Shown piece after piece: positions 8,611 to 15,261 of a stretch of DNA of 18,259 nt. Under the pieces are notes generated by a model that saw only the letters and a program-made list of their open reading frames with translations, had not been told where the DNA came from and ran no database searches. Origin of the DNA: Luminiphilus sp. (lineage in GTDB: Bacteria > Pseudomonadota > Gammaproteobacteria > Pseudomonadales > Halieaceae). Made by a program: the position numbers and the translations under genes. Each line of letters opens with the position of its first letter. Positions within the stretch are counted from its first letter, which is position 1. The DNA lies in NCBI GenBank assembly GCA_024638905.1, contig JAHEJH010000026.1:1-18259 (forward strand), written 5' to 3'.

Positions 8611-8638
8611 GCGGGAAAAAAATGACCCGCGGTACCGC
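8611..8638 (-). promoter_or_regulatory. Overlapping inverted repeats between 6S RNA and fau
   Basis: On the minus strand a palindrome GCGGTACCGC (8629-8638) is followed by a second inverted repeat, GCGGG and CCCGC (8626-8630 and 8611-8615), whose 10-base loop contains seven consecutive T residues. The two repeats share two bases, so they may be mutually exclusive. This could be a 3'-processing or leaky termination point of 6S RNA, or a leader structure for fau. The function is inference from position only. Confidence 0.3.
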
Positions 8639-8800
8639 TGACGAATAGGCCCTTGAACCCTTGCGGCTCAAGGTGGTGACCACCACGCGACTTCAGGCTT
8701 CCCGGTTCTGGCCAGGCTTGCTCAACAGTCGCGGAAGTGACCTCCGGGTACTGCATTATCGGCTCGAGGACAAATCGTCTGGCGAATACTTCAGGCCGGT
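8622..8800 (-). ncRNA. ssrS: 6S RNA (RNA polymerase-binding regulatory RNA)
   Basis: 6S RNA mimics an open promoter and binds sigma70-RNA polymerase, mainly in stationary phase. On the minus strand this segment carries the two conserved arms of the central bubble. The first is CTCGAGCCGATA, close to CTGAGCCGATA in E. coli. The second is a hairpin CCTTGAGCC-GCAAG-GGTTCAAGG (8651-8673), matching the E. coli CCTTGAACC/GGGTTCAAGG hairpin. A closing stem GACGA/TCGTC can form between the ends. It sits between zapA and fau, the classic ssrS location, and has its own promoter. The 5' end is placed near 8797-8800 from the -10 box. The 3' end is uncertain, somewhere around 8615-8632. Overlapping open frames on the minus strand here are not real proteins. 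Confidence 0.92.
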
Positions 8801-8803
8801 CCC

Positions 8804-8831
8804 AGTATAGCCCAATGAGAGGTTCAGTTAA
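8804..8831 (-). promoter_or_regulatory. Putative sigma70 promoter of ssrS
   Basis: On the minus strand TTAACT (8826-8831; 4 of 6 matches to TTGACA) and TATACT (8804-8809; 5 of 6 to TATAAT) are separated by 16 bases. They predict a start near 8797-8800, exactly where the 6S RNA should begin. The -35 box overlaps the zapA stop codon, so 6S RNA can be made independently of zapA. Confidence 0.6.
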
Positions 8832-9141
8832 TCTCAAGTTGTCGGAGCTGGTAAAGCACCTCATCGAGCTGACTGTTCAGCGCGGAAAGTCGCTCCTGCT
8901 CCTCACTGGTCTCGATGGGGTTGTCCCCGGTCTTAAGCGCCAGCAGTTCGTGGCTAATATTCAATGCCGCCATGATGGCAACGCGCTCTAGCCCGATAAC
9001 CTTGCCGGTTGAGCGAATATCGCGCATGTGTTGATCCAGATATCGTGCCGCCTGGGTCAACCCGGCTTCCTCGTCGGGAGGGCACGCCACCTGATATTCC
9101 TTGTCGAGGATATCGACGCTGACGGTGTTGGGCCGACTCAC
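8824..9141 (-). CDS. zapA: Cell division protein ZapA
   Basis: ZapA binds FtsZ and cross-links protofilaments into the Z-ring at mid-cell. It has 105 residues (E. coli 109). The N-terminal globular part contains the family-typical ACPPDEEAGLTQAARYLDQHM, followed by the conserved AIMAALNISHELL helix near residues 54-66 and a C-terminal coiled coil used for dimer and tetramer formation. The start is GTG at 9141. It overlaps the stop of the upstream zapB-like gene in a GTGA quartet, which suggests translational coupling and explains the non-ATG start. Downstream lies ssrS and then fau, an arrangement conserved across gammaproteobacteria. Confidence 0.93.
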   Translation of the reverse strand: MSRPNTVSVDILDKEYQVACPPDEEAGLTQAARYLDQHMRDIRSTGKVIGLERVAIMAALNISHELLALKTGDNPIETSEEQERLSALNSQLDEVLYQLRQLEIN

Positions 9142-9347
9142 GCGCTACCATCCAAAGAGCGCAGTCTGGCAAGCGAATTTTCTACGTGCTCGCTGGCAAG
9201 TCGTTGTCGCTCCAGCAGCTCTCTGCGCTCTCTTTGCAGCTCTGCAGCACGAAGCTTCAGAGCGCGATTTTCACGATTCAACTCGCGGCTGAGTTCGATC
9301 AGGTCATTTACTTTTTTTTCTAGCGCCTGGATGAGGTTGTCAGCCAC
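9138..9347 (-). CDS. Small coiled-coil protein, ZapB-like (TIGR02449 type)
   Basis: A 69-residue, highly charged protein predicted to be almost wholly coiled coil: leucines recur at heptad spacing through LIQALEKKVNDLIELSRELNRENRALKLRAAELQRE. It contains no enzyme motif, signal peptide or membrane segment. The same small protein lies directly upstream of zapA in Pseudomonas and relatives and is placed with ZapB-like division factors, which bridge ZapA to the chromosome terminus region in E. coli. The division role here is inferred from that context and from its 4-base overlap with zapA. The start is GTG at 9347 with only a weak ribosome binding site. It is the first gene of the minus-strand unit, divergent from ygfB. 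Confidence 0.8.
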   Translation of the reverse strand: MADNLIQALEKKVNDLIELSRELNRENRALKLRAAELQRERRELLERQRLASEHVENSLARLRSLDGSA

Positions 9348-9497
9348 GGAAGGTACACTGTGTTAGGAGCAAGCCAGCACTATAATGCCCGTTGTTTCGC
9401 TGGGTCAATGCGATCTGTCCGCTGGTCGGGTGAATCCGAGTCAGCGCGGCTCAACGCTCACAGCCTGTTGTTTATTTCAACCGAGGACGTTCTCACC
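9348..9497. promoter_or_regulatory. Divergent intergenic region with TATAAT box toward ygfB
   Basis: A perfect TATAAT at 9381-9386 on the plus strand could be the -10 of the ygfB-pepP-ubiH-ubiI unit, giving a leader of about 105 bases. No good -35 hexamer is seen 16-18 bases upstream. The minus-strand unit must also start here, but I cannot identify its promoter with confidence. Confidence 0.4.
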
Positions 9498-10100
9498 GTG
9501 TTACTTGATGCACTTGGCGCCTTTGAAGATATGCCGTCCTGGGAAGATGCGGCGGATAGTCTTTTCAACGTCGGCCTGACAGTGAATCCCTCTGCGCTAC
9601 ATGGTGCGATGTCCGGTTTGTTAGGGGCGGGATTCAGCCCGCACACGGACCATCATTTTTCGGCGACGGTTGCTGCGTTGGAGCAAGCGCTTGCCGTTGA
9701 TCTCACGGGTGACCTTGTCGATTTTGTCTCTCGCCTGAGCCTGGCGACCTTGTCGGCGATACAGGATGCTGACTATACCTTTCAGCCCTTGCTGCCGGAG
9801 GACGACGGCTCGCTGGAGGAGCGTCTGCTGTCGATTTCTGAATGGAGCCGGGGGTTCTTATCGGGATTTACCCAGGGCATTACGCTCAGAGAGGCGGCGG
9901 GTGAACCCATCCCGACCATGACTGCAGAGGCGCTCAAGGATATGGCGGCGATTGCCCAGATCGACACCGAGGAGGGCGACTCTGAAGACGCAGAGCGTCA
10001 ACTCGAAGACATCATCGAATACATTCGCTTTGCGGCGATTAACATCGTCAATGAGGCGCAATCTTTACAGGAAGGCAACAGTGAAAATCTCCAAAGCTGA
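9498..10100 (+). CDS. ygfB: UPF0149 family protein YgfB
   Basis: A 200-residue acidic cytosolic protein of the YgfB/UPF0149 family (E. coli 192). Family landmarks are NPSALHGAMSGLLGAG near the N-terminus, the central LLPEDDGSLEERLLSISEWSRGFLSGFTQGI, and the C-terminal acidic run ending LEDIIEYIRFAAINI. In Pseudomonas aeruginosa YgfB has been linked to repression of the amidase gene ampDh3 and beta-lactam tolerance; whether that holds here is unknown. The chosen GTG at 9498 has GAGGA at 9483-9487 upstream and gives the family length. The frame is open further upstream, but that part lacks family similarity. It overlaps pepP by 20 bases and heads the pepP-ubiH-ubiI run. Confidence 0.9.
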   Translation: MLLDALGAFEDMPSWEDAADSLFNVGLTVNPSALHGAMSGLLGAGFSPHTDHHFSATVAALEQALAVDLTGDLVDFVSRLSLATLSAIQDADYTFQPLLPEDDGSLEERLLSISEWSRGFLSGFTQGITLREAAGEPIPTMTAEALKDMAAIAQIDTEEGDSEDAERQLEDIIEYIRFAAINIVNEAQSLQEGNSENLQS

Positions 10101-11400
10101 ATTTACCCGCCGCCGCAAAAAACTGATGGCGATGATGGATCGCCAGAGCATTGCAATCATTCCCGGTGCGCGCGAGGTGACCCGCAGCCGCGATACAGAA
10201 TATCCCTTCCGCCAGAATAGCGATTTGTTCTATCTCACAGGCTTTGAAGAGCCCGATGCAGTGCTTGTGTTGGTGCCCGGGCGTCGACAGGGTCAAGTTG
10301 TCTTGTTCTGCAGAGAGCGCGACCCGGAGATGGAGCTGTGGAACGGCTACCGCCTTGGCCCGGAGGGTGCGGTTGCCTATCTCGGGGTTGATGACGCCTT
10401 TCCGATAGACGATCTCGACGAAATCCTCCCCGGCTTGATCGAGGGTACGCAACGCATTTATTACTCCATGGGTCACGACGATGTGTTTGATCAACGCGTG
10501 ATGGGGTGGGTGAACCAAATCCGCAGGTTGGTGCGCTCTGGAGCGGCGCCACCGGCTGACTTTACCGATCTGGCTTTTCTGCTACATGAGCAGCGCCTGA
10601 TCAAATCTGCAGCGGAAATTCGCGTCATGAGAAAGGCGGGGGAAATCAGCGCGGCGGCACATGTGCGGGCCATGCAGGAGTGCCAGCCCGGGCGATACGA
10701 GTACCATCTTGAGGCGGCGATCCAGCACACTTTCTCAGAGCATGGTGCGCGATTTGCAGCCTATAACTCCATTGTCGGATCGGGCGCCAATGCCTGCGTG
10801 CTGCATTACACAGAAAATGCGTCGCGGATGAAGACCGGCGATCTGGTGCTGATTGATGCCGGTTGCGAATATCAGGGCTACGCTGCCGACATCACACGAA
10901 CCTTCCCGGTCAGCGGCCAATTTTCTCCAGAACAGCGGGCGATATATGACCTGGTACTCGAGGCACAGCGCGCCGCGATTGCCAAGGTGCGCCCTGGCAA
11001 CACCTGGAATCAGCCCCACGATGCCACGGTGCGCGTGATCACACGGGGCCTCATTAAGCTGGGCTTGTTGAAGGGAAAGGAGCGGGAGTTGATCAAGGCA
11101 GAGGCCTACCGGGACTTTTACATGCATCGCGCAGGTCACTGGCTGGGCCTCGACGTGCACGATGTCGGCGACTACCGCATCGACGGGCGCTGGCGGCAGC
11201 TCGAGCCCGGGATGGTGCTGACTATTGAGCCCGGTATTTATATTGCGGCCGACAACACCAAGGTCGCTAAGCGCTGGCGCGGCATTGGCATTCGTATTGA
11301 AGACGACGTGGCGGTGACAGAAACCGGCTGCGACGTACTCACTGCTGATGTGCCCAAGCGCGCGGATGAGATTGAGGCACTGATGTCCGAGGCGTCATGA
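10081..11400 (+). CDS. pepP: Xaa-Pro aminopeptidase P
   Basis: Dinuclear-manganese peptidase that removes an N-terminal residue preceding proline; cytosolic tetramer. It has 439 residues (E. coli 441). The N-terminal creatinase-like domain (about 1-170) contains REVTRSRDTEYPFRQNSDLFYLTGF. The pita-bread catalytic domain has the full metal set: D259 in LIDAG, D270 in AADITRTF, H353 in GHWLGLDVHD, E383 in TIEPG and E407 in IRIEDD. The start is GTG at 10081, inside the end of ygfB (20-base overlap), with AGGAAGG just upstream. The larger in-frame extension upstream is ygfB coding sequence in another frame. The stop overlaps the ubiH ATG in ATGA. The pepP-ubiH pairing is conserved in E. coli and Pseudomonas. 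Confidence 0.96.
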   Translation: MKISKAEFTRRRKKLMAMMDRQSIAIIPGAREVTRSRDTEYPFRQNSDLFYLTGFEEPDAVLVLVPGRRQGQVVLFCRERDPEMELWNGYRLGPEGAVAYLGVDDAFPIDDLDEILPGLIEGTQRIYYSMGHDDVFDQRVMGWVNQIRRLVRSGAAPPADFTDLAFLLHEQRLIKSAAEIRVMRKAGEISAAAHVRAMQECQPGRYEYHLEAAIQHTFSEHGARFAAYNSIVGSGANACVLHYTENASRMKTGDLVLIDAGCEYQGYAADITRTFPVSGQFSPEQRAIYDLVLEAQRAAIAKVRPGNTWNQPHDATVRVITRGLIKLGLLKGKERELIKAEAYRDFYMHRAGHWLGLDVHDVGDYRIDGRWRQLEPGMVLTIEPGIYIAADNTKVAKRWRGIGIRIEDDVAVTETGCDVLTADVPKRADEIEALMSEAS

Positions 11401-12611
11401 GCGACGGGCAGCAAGTCCTGATTCTCGGGGGAGGTCTGGCGGGCCTCTCCTTCGCGATTGCGCTGGCGACAGAGACCCCGACCTTGGACATCACCTTATT
11501 GGAAGCGCATCCCTTTCGATCGGGAACACCCAACCCCATGGATACTCGGGGTTCAGCGTTGAACCTACATTCGGTAGCGCTTTTGAACCGCTGGGAGCTT
11601 TGGTCCGCGCTGGCGTCGCACACCGGTGCGATCGGCGATATCCATGTATCCCATCGTGGTCACTTTGGCAGCACTGTGATGACGGCCGAAGAGCTCGACG
11701 TACCAGCATTGGGTTATGTGGTGGAGAATCACGAGCTCGGGCGTGCCCTGCTAGCACGCGCTGAACAATTGGGTGTGACCGTCCGCGCGCCTGTCCGCTG
11801 TGTTTCGCTGGAGGCTGGTGCGGAGAGGCCGGCCGTGCAGACCGACGATGGCGAGCGACTCACTGCAGATCTGGTGCTGCTCGCTGCAGGTGTTGCCGAG
11901 ACGTGGTTTGAAGGGCTCGGTATCGGTGTGGAGGAGCGTCCCACCGGCAATCACGCGGTGGTATTCAATGCGAGCTTTCCCGGAGCGCAGCAGGGGCGTG
12001 CCTTCGAGCGCTTCACGTCCCATGGTCCCCTGGCGGTGCTACCACTGCCGTCTCTGACGCGATCAGAGCAGCGCTTTAATGTGGTGTGGTCGGTCCCGGA
12101 TAAAGAGATCGAGACCCTTGGCAACTTGGGGGACGAAGCCTTTATCTCCGCGTTTCAGAACGCCTTCGGTTGGCGACTCGGCCGAGTCAGCGATGTGGGG
12201 CAGCGCAACCAGTGGCCGCTGGTGCGTCTCAATGCCTCTGAGCAATATCGATCAGGATTTCTTCTGGTGGGGAATGCGGCGCACACGCTGCACCCGGTGG
12301 CAGGACAGGGTCTCAACCTCTCGTTACGGGAGGCGGGGCTGTTGGCGTCTGAGTTGGCGATAGCGGTGCGCGAAGGTCAACCCATTGGCCAGTTGGGTAG
12401 TTTGAATCATTACCTTGAGCACGCCACTGACGAGCAGCACTTTATTACAAGAAGTACGGACCTGTTGGCGACGCTATTCAATCGCCGGGGCCCGCTGCTT
12501 GATGCACCGAGAAATCTGTCGTTGGCCCTGCTCGATCTGGTTCCTGCAGCGCGTGCCCGGGTTGCCAACCTTGGCACCGGTCAGCGCAATTCCCGCGGTT
12601 CTCTCGGGTGA
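11397..12611 (+). CDS. ubiH: 2-octaprenyl-6-methoxyphenol hydroxylase UbiH
   Basis: FAD-dependent aromatic hydroxylase of ubiquinone synthesis, adding the C1 hydroxyl in the Ubi complex at the inner membrane. It has 404 residues. The dinucleotide-binding loop is G11-G-G-L-A-G16, with TLLEAH ending the second strand. The second FAD motif reads LVGNAAHTLHPVAGQGLNLSLRE with N293 where most relatives carry D; asparagine here is typical of UbiH and helps separate it from UbiI. The ATG at 11397 overlaps the pepP stop by 4 bases. It is followed 16 bases later by the paralogous ubiI. The protein is soluble or peripheral; no clear transmembrane helix is seen. Confidence 0.92.
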   Translation: MSDGQQVLILGGGLAGLSFAIALATETPTLDITLLEAHPFRSGTPNPMDTRGSALNLHSVALLNRWELWSALASHTGAIGDIHVSHRGHFGSTVMTAEELDVPALGYVVENHELGRALLARAEQLGVTVRAPVRCVSLEAGAERPAVQTDDGERLTADLVLLAAGVAETWFEGLGIGVEERPTGNHAVVFNASFPGAQQGRAFERFTSHGPLAVLPLPSLTRSEQRFNVVWSVPDKEIETLGNLGDEAFISAFQNAFGWRLGRVSDVGQRNQWPLVRLNASEQYRSGFLLVGNAAHTLHPVAGQGLNLSLREAGLLASELAIAVREGQPIGQLGSLNHYLEHATDEQHFITRSTDLLATLFNRRGPLLDAPRNLSLALLDLVPAARARVANLGTGQRNSRGSLG

Positions 12612-12627
12612 CTAGGCTGAGCGGGCC

Positions 12628-13815
12628 ATGACACATCCCGATATCCTGATTGTGGGCGCGGGGGTCGCGGGCCTTTCACTGGCCACTGCGCTGGGGCGGG
12701 AGGGGTTCCGTGTCACGGTAATCGATGGCGCCAAGCGCCCGCTGCCACCCACGGCCGATAGAGCTATTGCTGACTGGGACCTGCGTGTCAGCGCACTGAC
12801 ACCGGTATCGATCGCTTTTCTGGAGAGGCTGGGAGCCTGGTCAGCGATACCCGCGCGCCGCACGGGGTGTTACACCGGCATGAAGGTGTGGGACGGCCAC
12901 GGCAGCGGTCGTATCGGCTTCGACGCCAGCGAGGTAAATGCCCCCTATCTCGGACACATTGTTGAGAACCGGCTGACGCTGCAGGCACTGTTGCAATGTG
13001 CGGAAACCTGCCCCGGTGTCGAGGTGCTATGGGAGTGTGCCATGGACGACATGACGCACACCGATTCTGGCTGGGAAATTCGCTGTGGGGAAGGATCGAC
13101 CTTTTGCGCGCCGCTTACCGTGGGGGCGGACGGTGCGCGCTCAAGAGTGCGCGAGTGGGCGGCCATGCCAACGCGGCAATGGAGCTATGAGCAGAGCGCT
13201 ATCGTGGGCACCGTGGCACTGGCATCCCGTCATCAAGACACCTGCTGGCAGGCCTTCCTCGACAGTGGTCCGCTCGCTTTGCTACCACTCGCTGACGAAG
13301 ACAAAGTGGCCATCGTCTGGTCACTGGATGAGGCGCAGCACGAGCGGATCGCGGCGCTGTCGGATGAGGCATTTGTCTCTGCGCTGAATCGCGCGCTGGG
13401 ACATGATGCGCCGCAGGCGCTCGCTGTGGGTCCAAGAGCGAGCTTTCCTCTCAGGCAGTCTCATGCGGTTGACTACATCGATGAGGGCTTGGTGCTGGTG
13501 GCGGACGCTGCGCACAGTATTCACCCGCTCGCAGGCCAGGGTATCAATCTGGGTCTCAGCGATGTCAGGGTGCTGGCCGAAGAGCTGGCAGCGGGTAAAG
13601 CCAAAGGTTTGGGGGTCGACAGCCCGGTCGTGCTCAAGCGCTATCAGCGCCAGAGAAAGACTGAAAATCTCGCCATGATGGCTGCGATGGAGGGATTCAA
13701 GCGCGGCTTTGGCAGCCGGAACCCGCTGACAGTCATTGCGCGCAATATTGGACTGGGTCTGGTGGATCAACAGGCCTGGATGAAACGCTGGTTCATGGGG
13801 CAGGCGCTCAGCTGA
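12628..13815 (+). CDS. ubiI: FAD-dependent ubiquinone hydroxylase UbiI (VisC-like)
   Basis: Paralogue of UbiH; in E. coli UbiI performs the C5 hydroxylation in ubiquinone synthesis. It has 395 residues. The FAD-binding loop is G10-A-G-V-A-G15, followed by the DLRVSALTPVSIAFLERLGAW segment characteristic of UbiI/UbiF-type hydroxylases. The second FAD motif is VLVADAAHSIHPLAGQGINLGLSD with D293; the residue before D is alanine where glycine is usual. Position after ubiH fits ubiI rather than ubiF, but substrate position cannot be proven from sequence. The ATG at 12628 lies 16 bases after ubiH, with only a weak AGG-type ribosome binding site. It is the last gene of the unit, convergent with the HAD phosphatase. 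The 113-base gap after it shows no clear terminator. Confidence 0.88.
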   Translation: MTHPDILIVGAGVAGLSLATALGREGFRVTVIDGAKRPLPPTADRAIADWDLRVSALTPVSIAFLERLGAWSAIPARRTGCYTGMKVWDGHGSGRIGFDASEVNAPYLGHIVENRLTLQALLQCAETCPGVEVLWECAMDDMTHTDSGWEIRCGEGSTFCAPLTVGADGARSRVREWAAMPTRQWSYEQSAIVGTVALASRHQDTCWQAFLDSGPLALLPLADEDKVAIVWSLDEAQHERIAALSDEAFVSALNRALGHDAPQALAVGPRASFPLRQSHAVDYIDEGLVLVADAAHSIHPLAGQGINLGLSDVRVLAEELAAGKAKGLGVDSPVVLKRYQRQRKTENLAMMAAMEGFKRGFGSRNPLTVIARNIGLGLVDQQAWMKRWFMGQALS

Positions 13816-13928
13816 GCTCTGTTCTCGCGGAGCACGCTGCGTGGTTATGCCACCTTACCCGGGTGACTGACGGTGATCGCTACTACCTCGGCGGGTGAAT
13901 CCCCCTCGCTCATTGACATTGCCTGACG

Positions 13929-14588
13929 CTAGCGCAGTGACATGATCGGCCACTGATTGGTCTCAGCGTGTGAGCGGAGAGTGTCGTCGGGGTCCACGGC
14001 TACCGGATGCCCCACTGCACTCAGCAGCGGCAGATCATTGTGAGAGTCAGAGTAGAACCAGCTGTTGGCGGGGTCTTCGGCCTCGGGGTGGCGCTGCCGC
14101 CAAGCGGCGAGATGACTGACCTTGCCCTCCCGAAAGCAGGGGCTGCCCTGGGCTTTGCCGGTATAGCATTCGTCCTGTATGCCGACCCCGCTAGCGAGCC
14201 AGTGCTCAAATCCTAGCCTCGCTGCCACCGGCTCAGCCACCACTGCATGGGTGGCGGTCATCATGAGTAGCGTATCTCCTTTGATACGGTGCTCGTTAAG
14301 CAGATCAAACGCTTTGTCGAGCAGCATCGGTTCAATGCACTCCGTGACGAATTGCCGCTGCAGCGACCGGACGGCTGATCGCGCCATCCCGGTCAGCGGC
14401 TCGAGTACAAAGTCGAGGTAGGCCGTCATATCAAGCTGGCCCGACTGGTAGTCGGCGTAAAACGCGTCGTTTTTGAGCCGGAAGGTGTCTGCCTCAACCA
14501 AGCCGACATCGCATAAAAACTCGCCCCATCGGTGGTCGGAGTCGCCCGCCAGCAGCGTGTTGTCGAGGTCAAATATCGCCAGTGCCAT
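13929..14588 (-). CDS. HAD-superfamily IB phosphatase (PSPase-like)
   Basis: A 219-residue haloacid dehalogenase-type phosphatase. Motif I is FDLDNT with nucleophile D7 and general acid D9, followed by LAGDSDHRWGEF typical of the subfamily IB group. Motif II is LLMMTAT, motif III contains the lysine of EGKVSHL, and motif IV is YSDSHNDLPLL. The C-terminus ends WPIMSLR, as in Pseudomonas relatives. In P. aeruginosa the gene at the same place (beside rppH and ptsP, PA0335) has been reported as a histidinol-phosphate phosphatase, so a role in histidine synthesis is plausible; phosphoserine or other small substrates remain possible. The start was set at the ATG at 14588, just before the catalytic strand; an upstream in-frame start at 14639 would add 17 unconserved residues. 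It is divergent from rppH. Confidence 0.87.
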   Translation of the reverse strand: MALAIFDLDNTLLAGDSDHRWGEFLCDVGLVEADTFRLKNDAFYADYQSGQLDMTAYLDFVLEPLTGMARSAVRSLQRQFVTECIEPMLLDKAFDLLNEHRIKGDTLLMMTATHAVVAEPVAARLGFEHWLASGVGIQDECYTGKAQGSPCFREGKVSHLAAWRQRHPEAEDPANSWFYSDSHNDLPLLSAVGHPVAVDPDDTLRSHAETNQWPIMSLR

Positions 14589-14748
14589 AGGGTGGCCCGA
14601 TTCGCTATCGAAGAAAAATGTCTCCCCACGTGCCGTCAAAGGAGGATGTGTGGAAGAATACGGATAGAAGGCCCTTGCCTCAATCCCGGGCCACTATCTG
14701 ATCAACTTCCGGAAAGCGATTTTGGAGCAAGCAGAAGACAAAGAACGC
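14589..14748. other. Divergent HAD/rppH intergenic leader
   Basis: 160 bases containing a very strong Shine-Dalgarno-like AAAGGAGG (14638-14645), about 100 bases ahead of rppH and not attached to an obvious gene. An ATG at 14646 opens a frame of about 36 codons that stops at 14754-14756, overlapping the rppH start. An inverted repeat GGCCC/GGGCC lies at 14670-14674 and 14688-14692. No confident promoter was identified. Confidence 0.35.
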
Positions 14749-15261
14749 GTGATTGACCGCGACGGCTTTCGCCCCAACGTGGGAATTGTGGTCTGTAATG
14801 ACGACGATCAGGTTTTATGGGGTCGTCGCATCAATGGCCGTGACTCCTGGCAGTTTCCCCAGGGCGGCATGAACCGCGATGAGAGCCCTGAGGCGGCGAT
14901 GTACCGAGAGCTGGAGGAAGAGGTAGGGCTGCGCCCGGAGTCCGTCGAGCTGTTGGGTCGCACCCAAGGCTGGCTTCACTATCGCCTGCCCAAGCGATTC
15001 ATTCGCAAAACCGAGGACCCCGTCTGTATTGGCCAGAAGCAGATTTGGTTTTTGCTGCGTCTCACAGGCGCTGAGAGCGATATCAATCTGGCGGCCCACG
15101 ACGACCCCGAGTTCGATCATTGGAAGTGGGTGAGTTACTGGTATCCCGTGACTGCCGTTGTGGACTTCAAGCAGGCGGTATACCGGCAGGCATTGAGCCA
15201 GCTGGCAGGTCGTTTGGCGCCAAAGTCACGCGCTCAACGCAGACGCAGGAGACAGCGTTAA
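14749..15261 (+). CDS. rppH: RNA pyrophosphohydrolase RppH (Nudix)
   Basis: Removes pyrophosphate from the 5' end of mRNA, creating the 5'-monophosphate that triggers RNase E-dependent decay. It has 170 residues (E. coli 176). The N-terminus DGFRPNVGIVVCN is family-typical. The Nudix box runs from G39 to L61 (GGMNRDES, then REL-EEEVGL), with catalytic glutamates at 54, 57 and 58. WLHYRLPKR, PVCIGQKQIWFLL and WKWVSYWYPV follow. The GTG at 14749 aligns with the E. coli start (MIDDDGYRPN); a TTG at 14722 preceded by GGAAAG is the alternative. The C-terminus is strongly basic, five arginines in a row near the end, perhaps for RNA contact. The stop overlaps the ptsP ATG by one base (TAATG). Confidence 0.94.
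   Translation: MIDRDGFRPNVGIVVCNDDDQVLWGRRINGRDSWQFPQGGMNRDESPEAAMYRELEEEVGLRPESVELLGRTQGWLHYRLPKRFIRKTEDPVCIGQKQIWFLLRLTGAESDINLAAHDDPEFDHWKWVSYWYPVTAVVDFKQAVYRQALSQLAGRLAPKSRAQRRRRRQR

Noticed and set aside
8553..8864. 103-residue minus-strand frame spanning 6S RNA
   Set aside because: It lies over the 6S RNA structural arms and overlaps both zapA and fau; its translation has no conserved features.
13321..13770. 149-residue minus-strand frame opposite ubiI
   Set aside because: It is antisense to a clear flavoprotein gene and shows no motif of its own.
14722..14748. TTG start for rppH
   Set aside because: It is preceded by GGAAAG and is possible, but orthologues begin at the residue encoded by the GTG at 14749. 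Kept only as an alternative.
15120..15260. N-terminal extension of PtsP by 47 residues
   Set aside because: The extension is rppH coding sequence in another frame. The ATG at 15261 has a good ribosome site and gives the family length.
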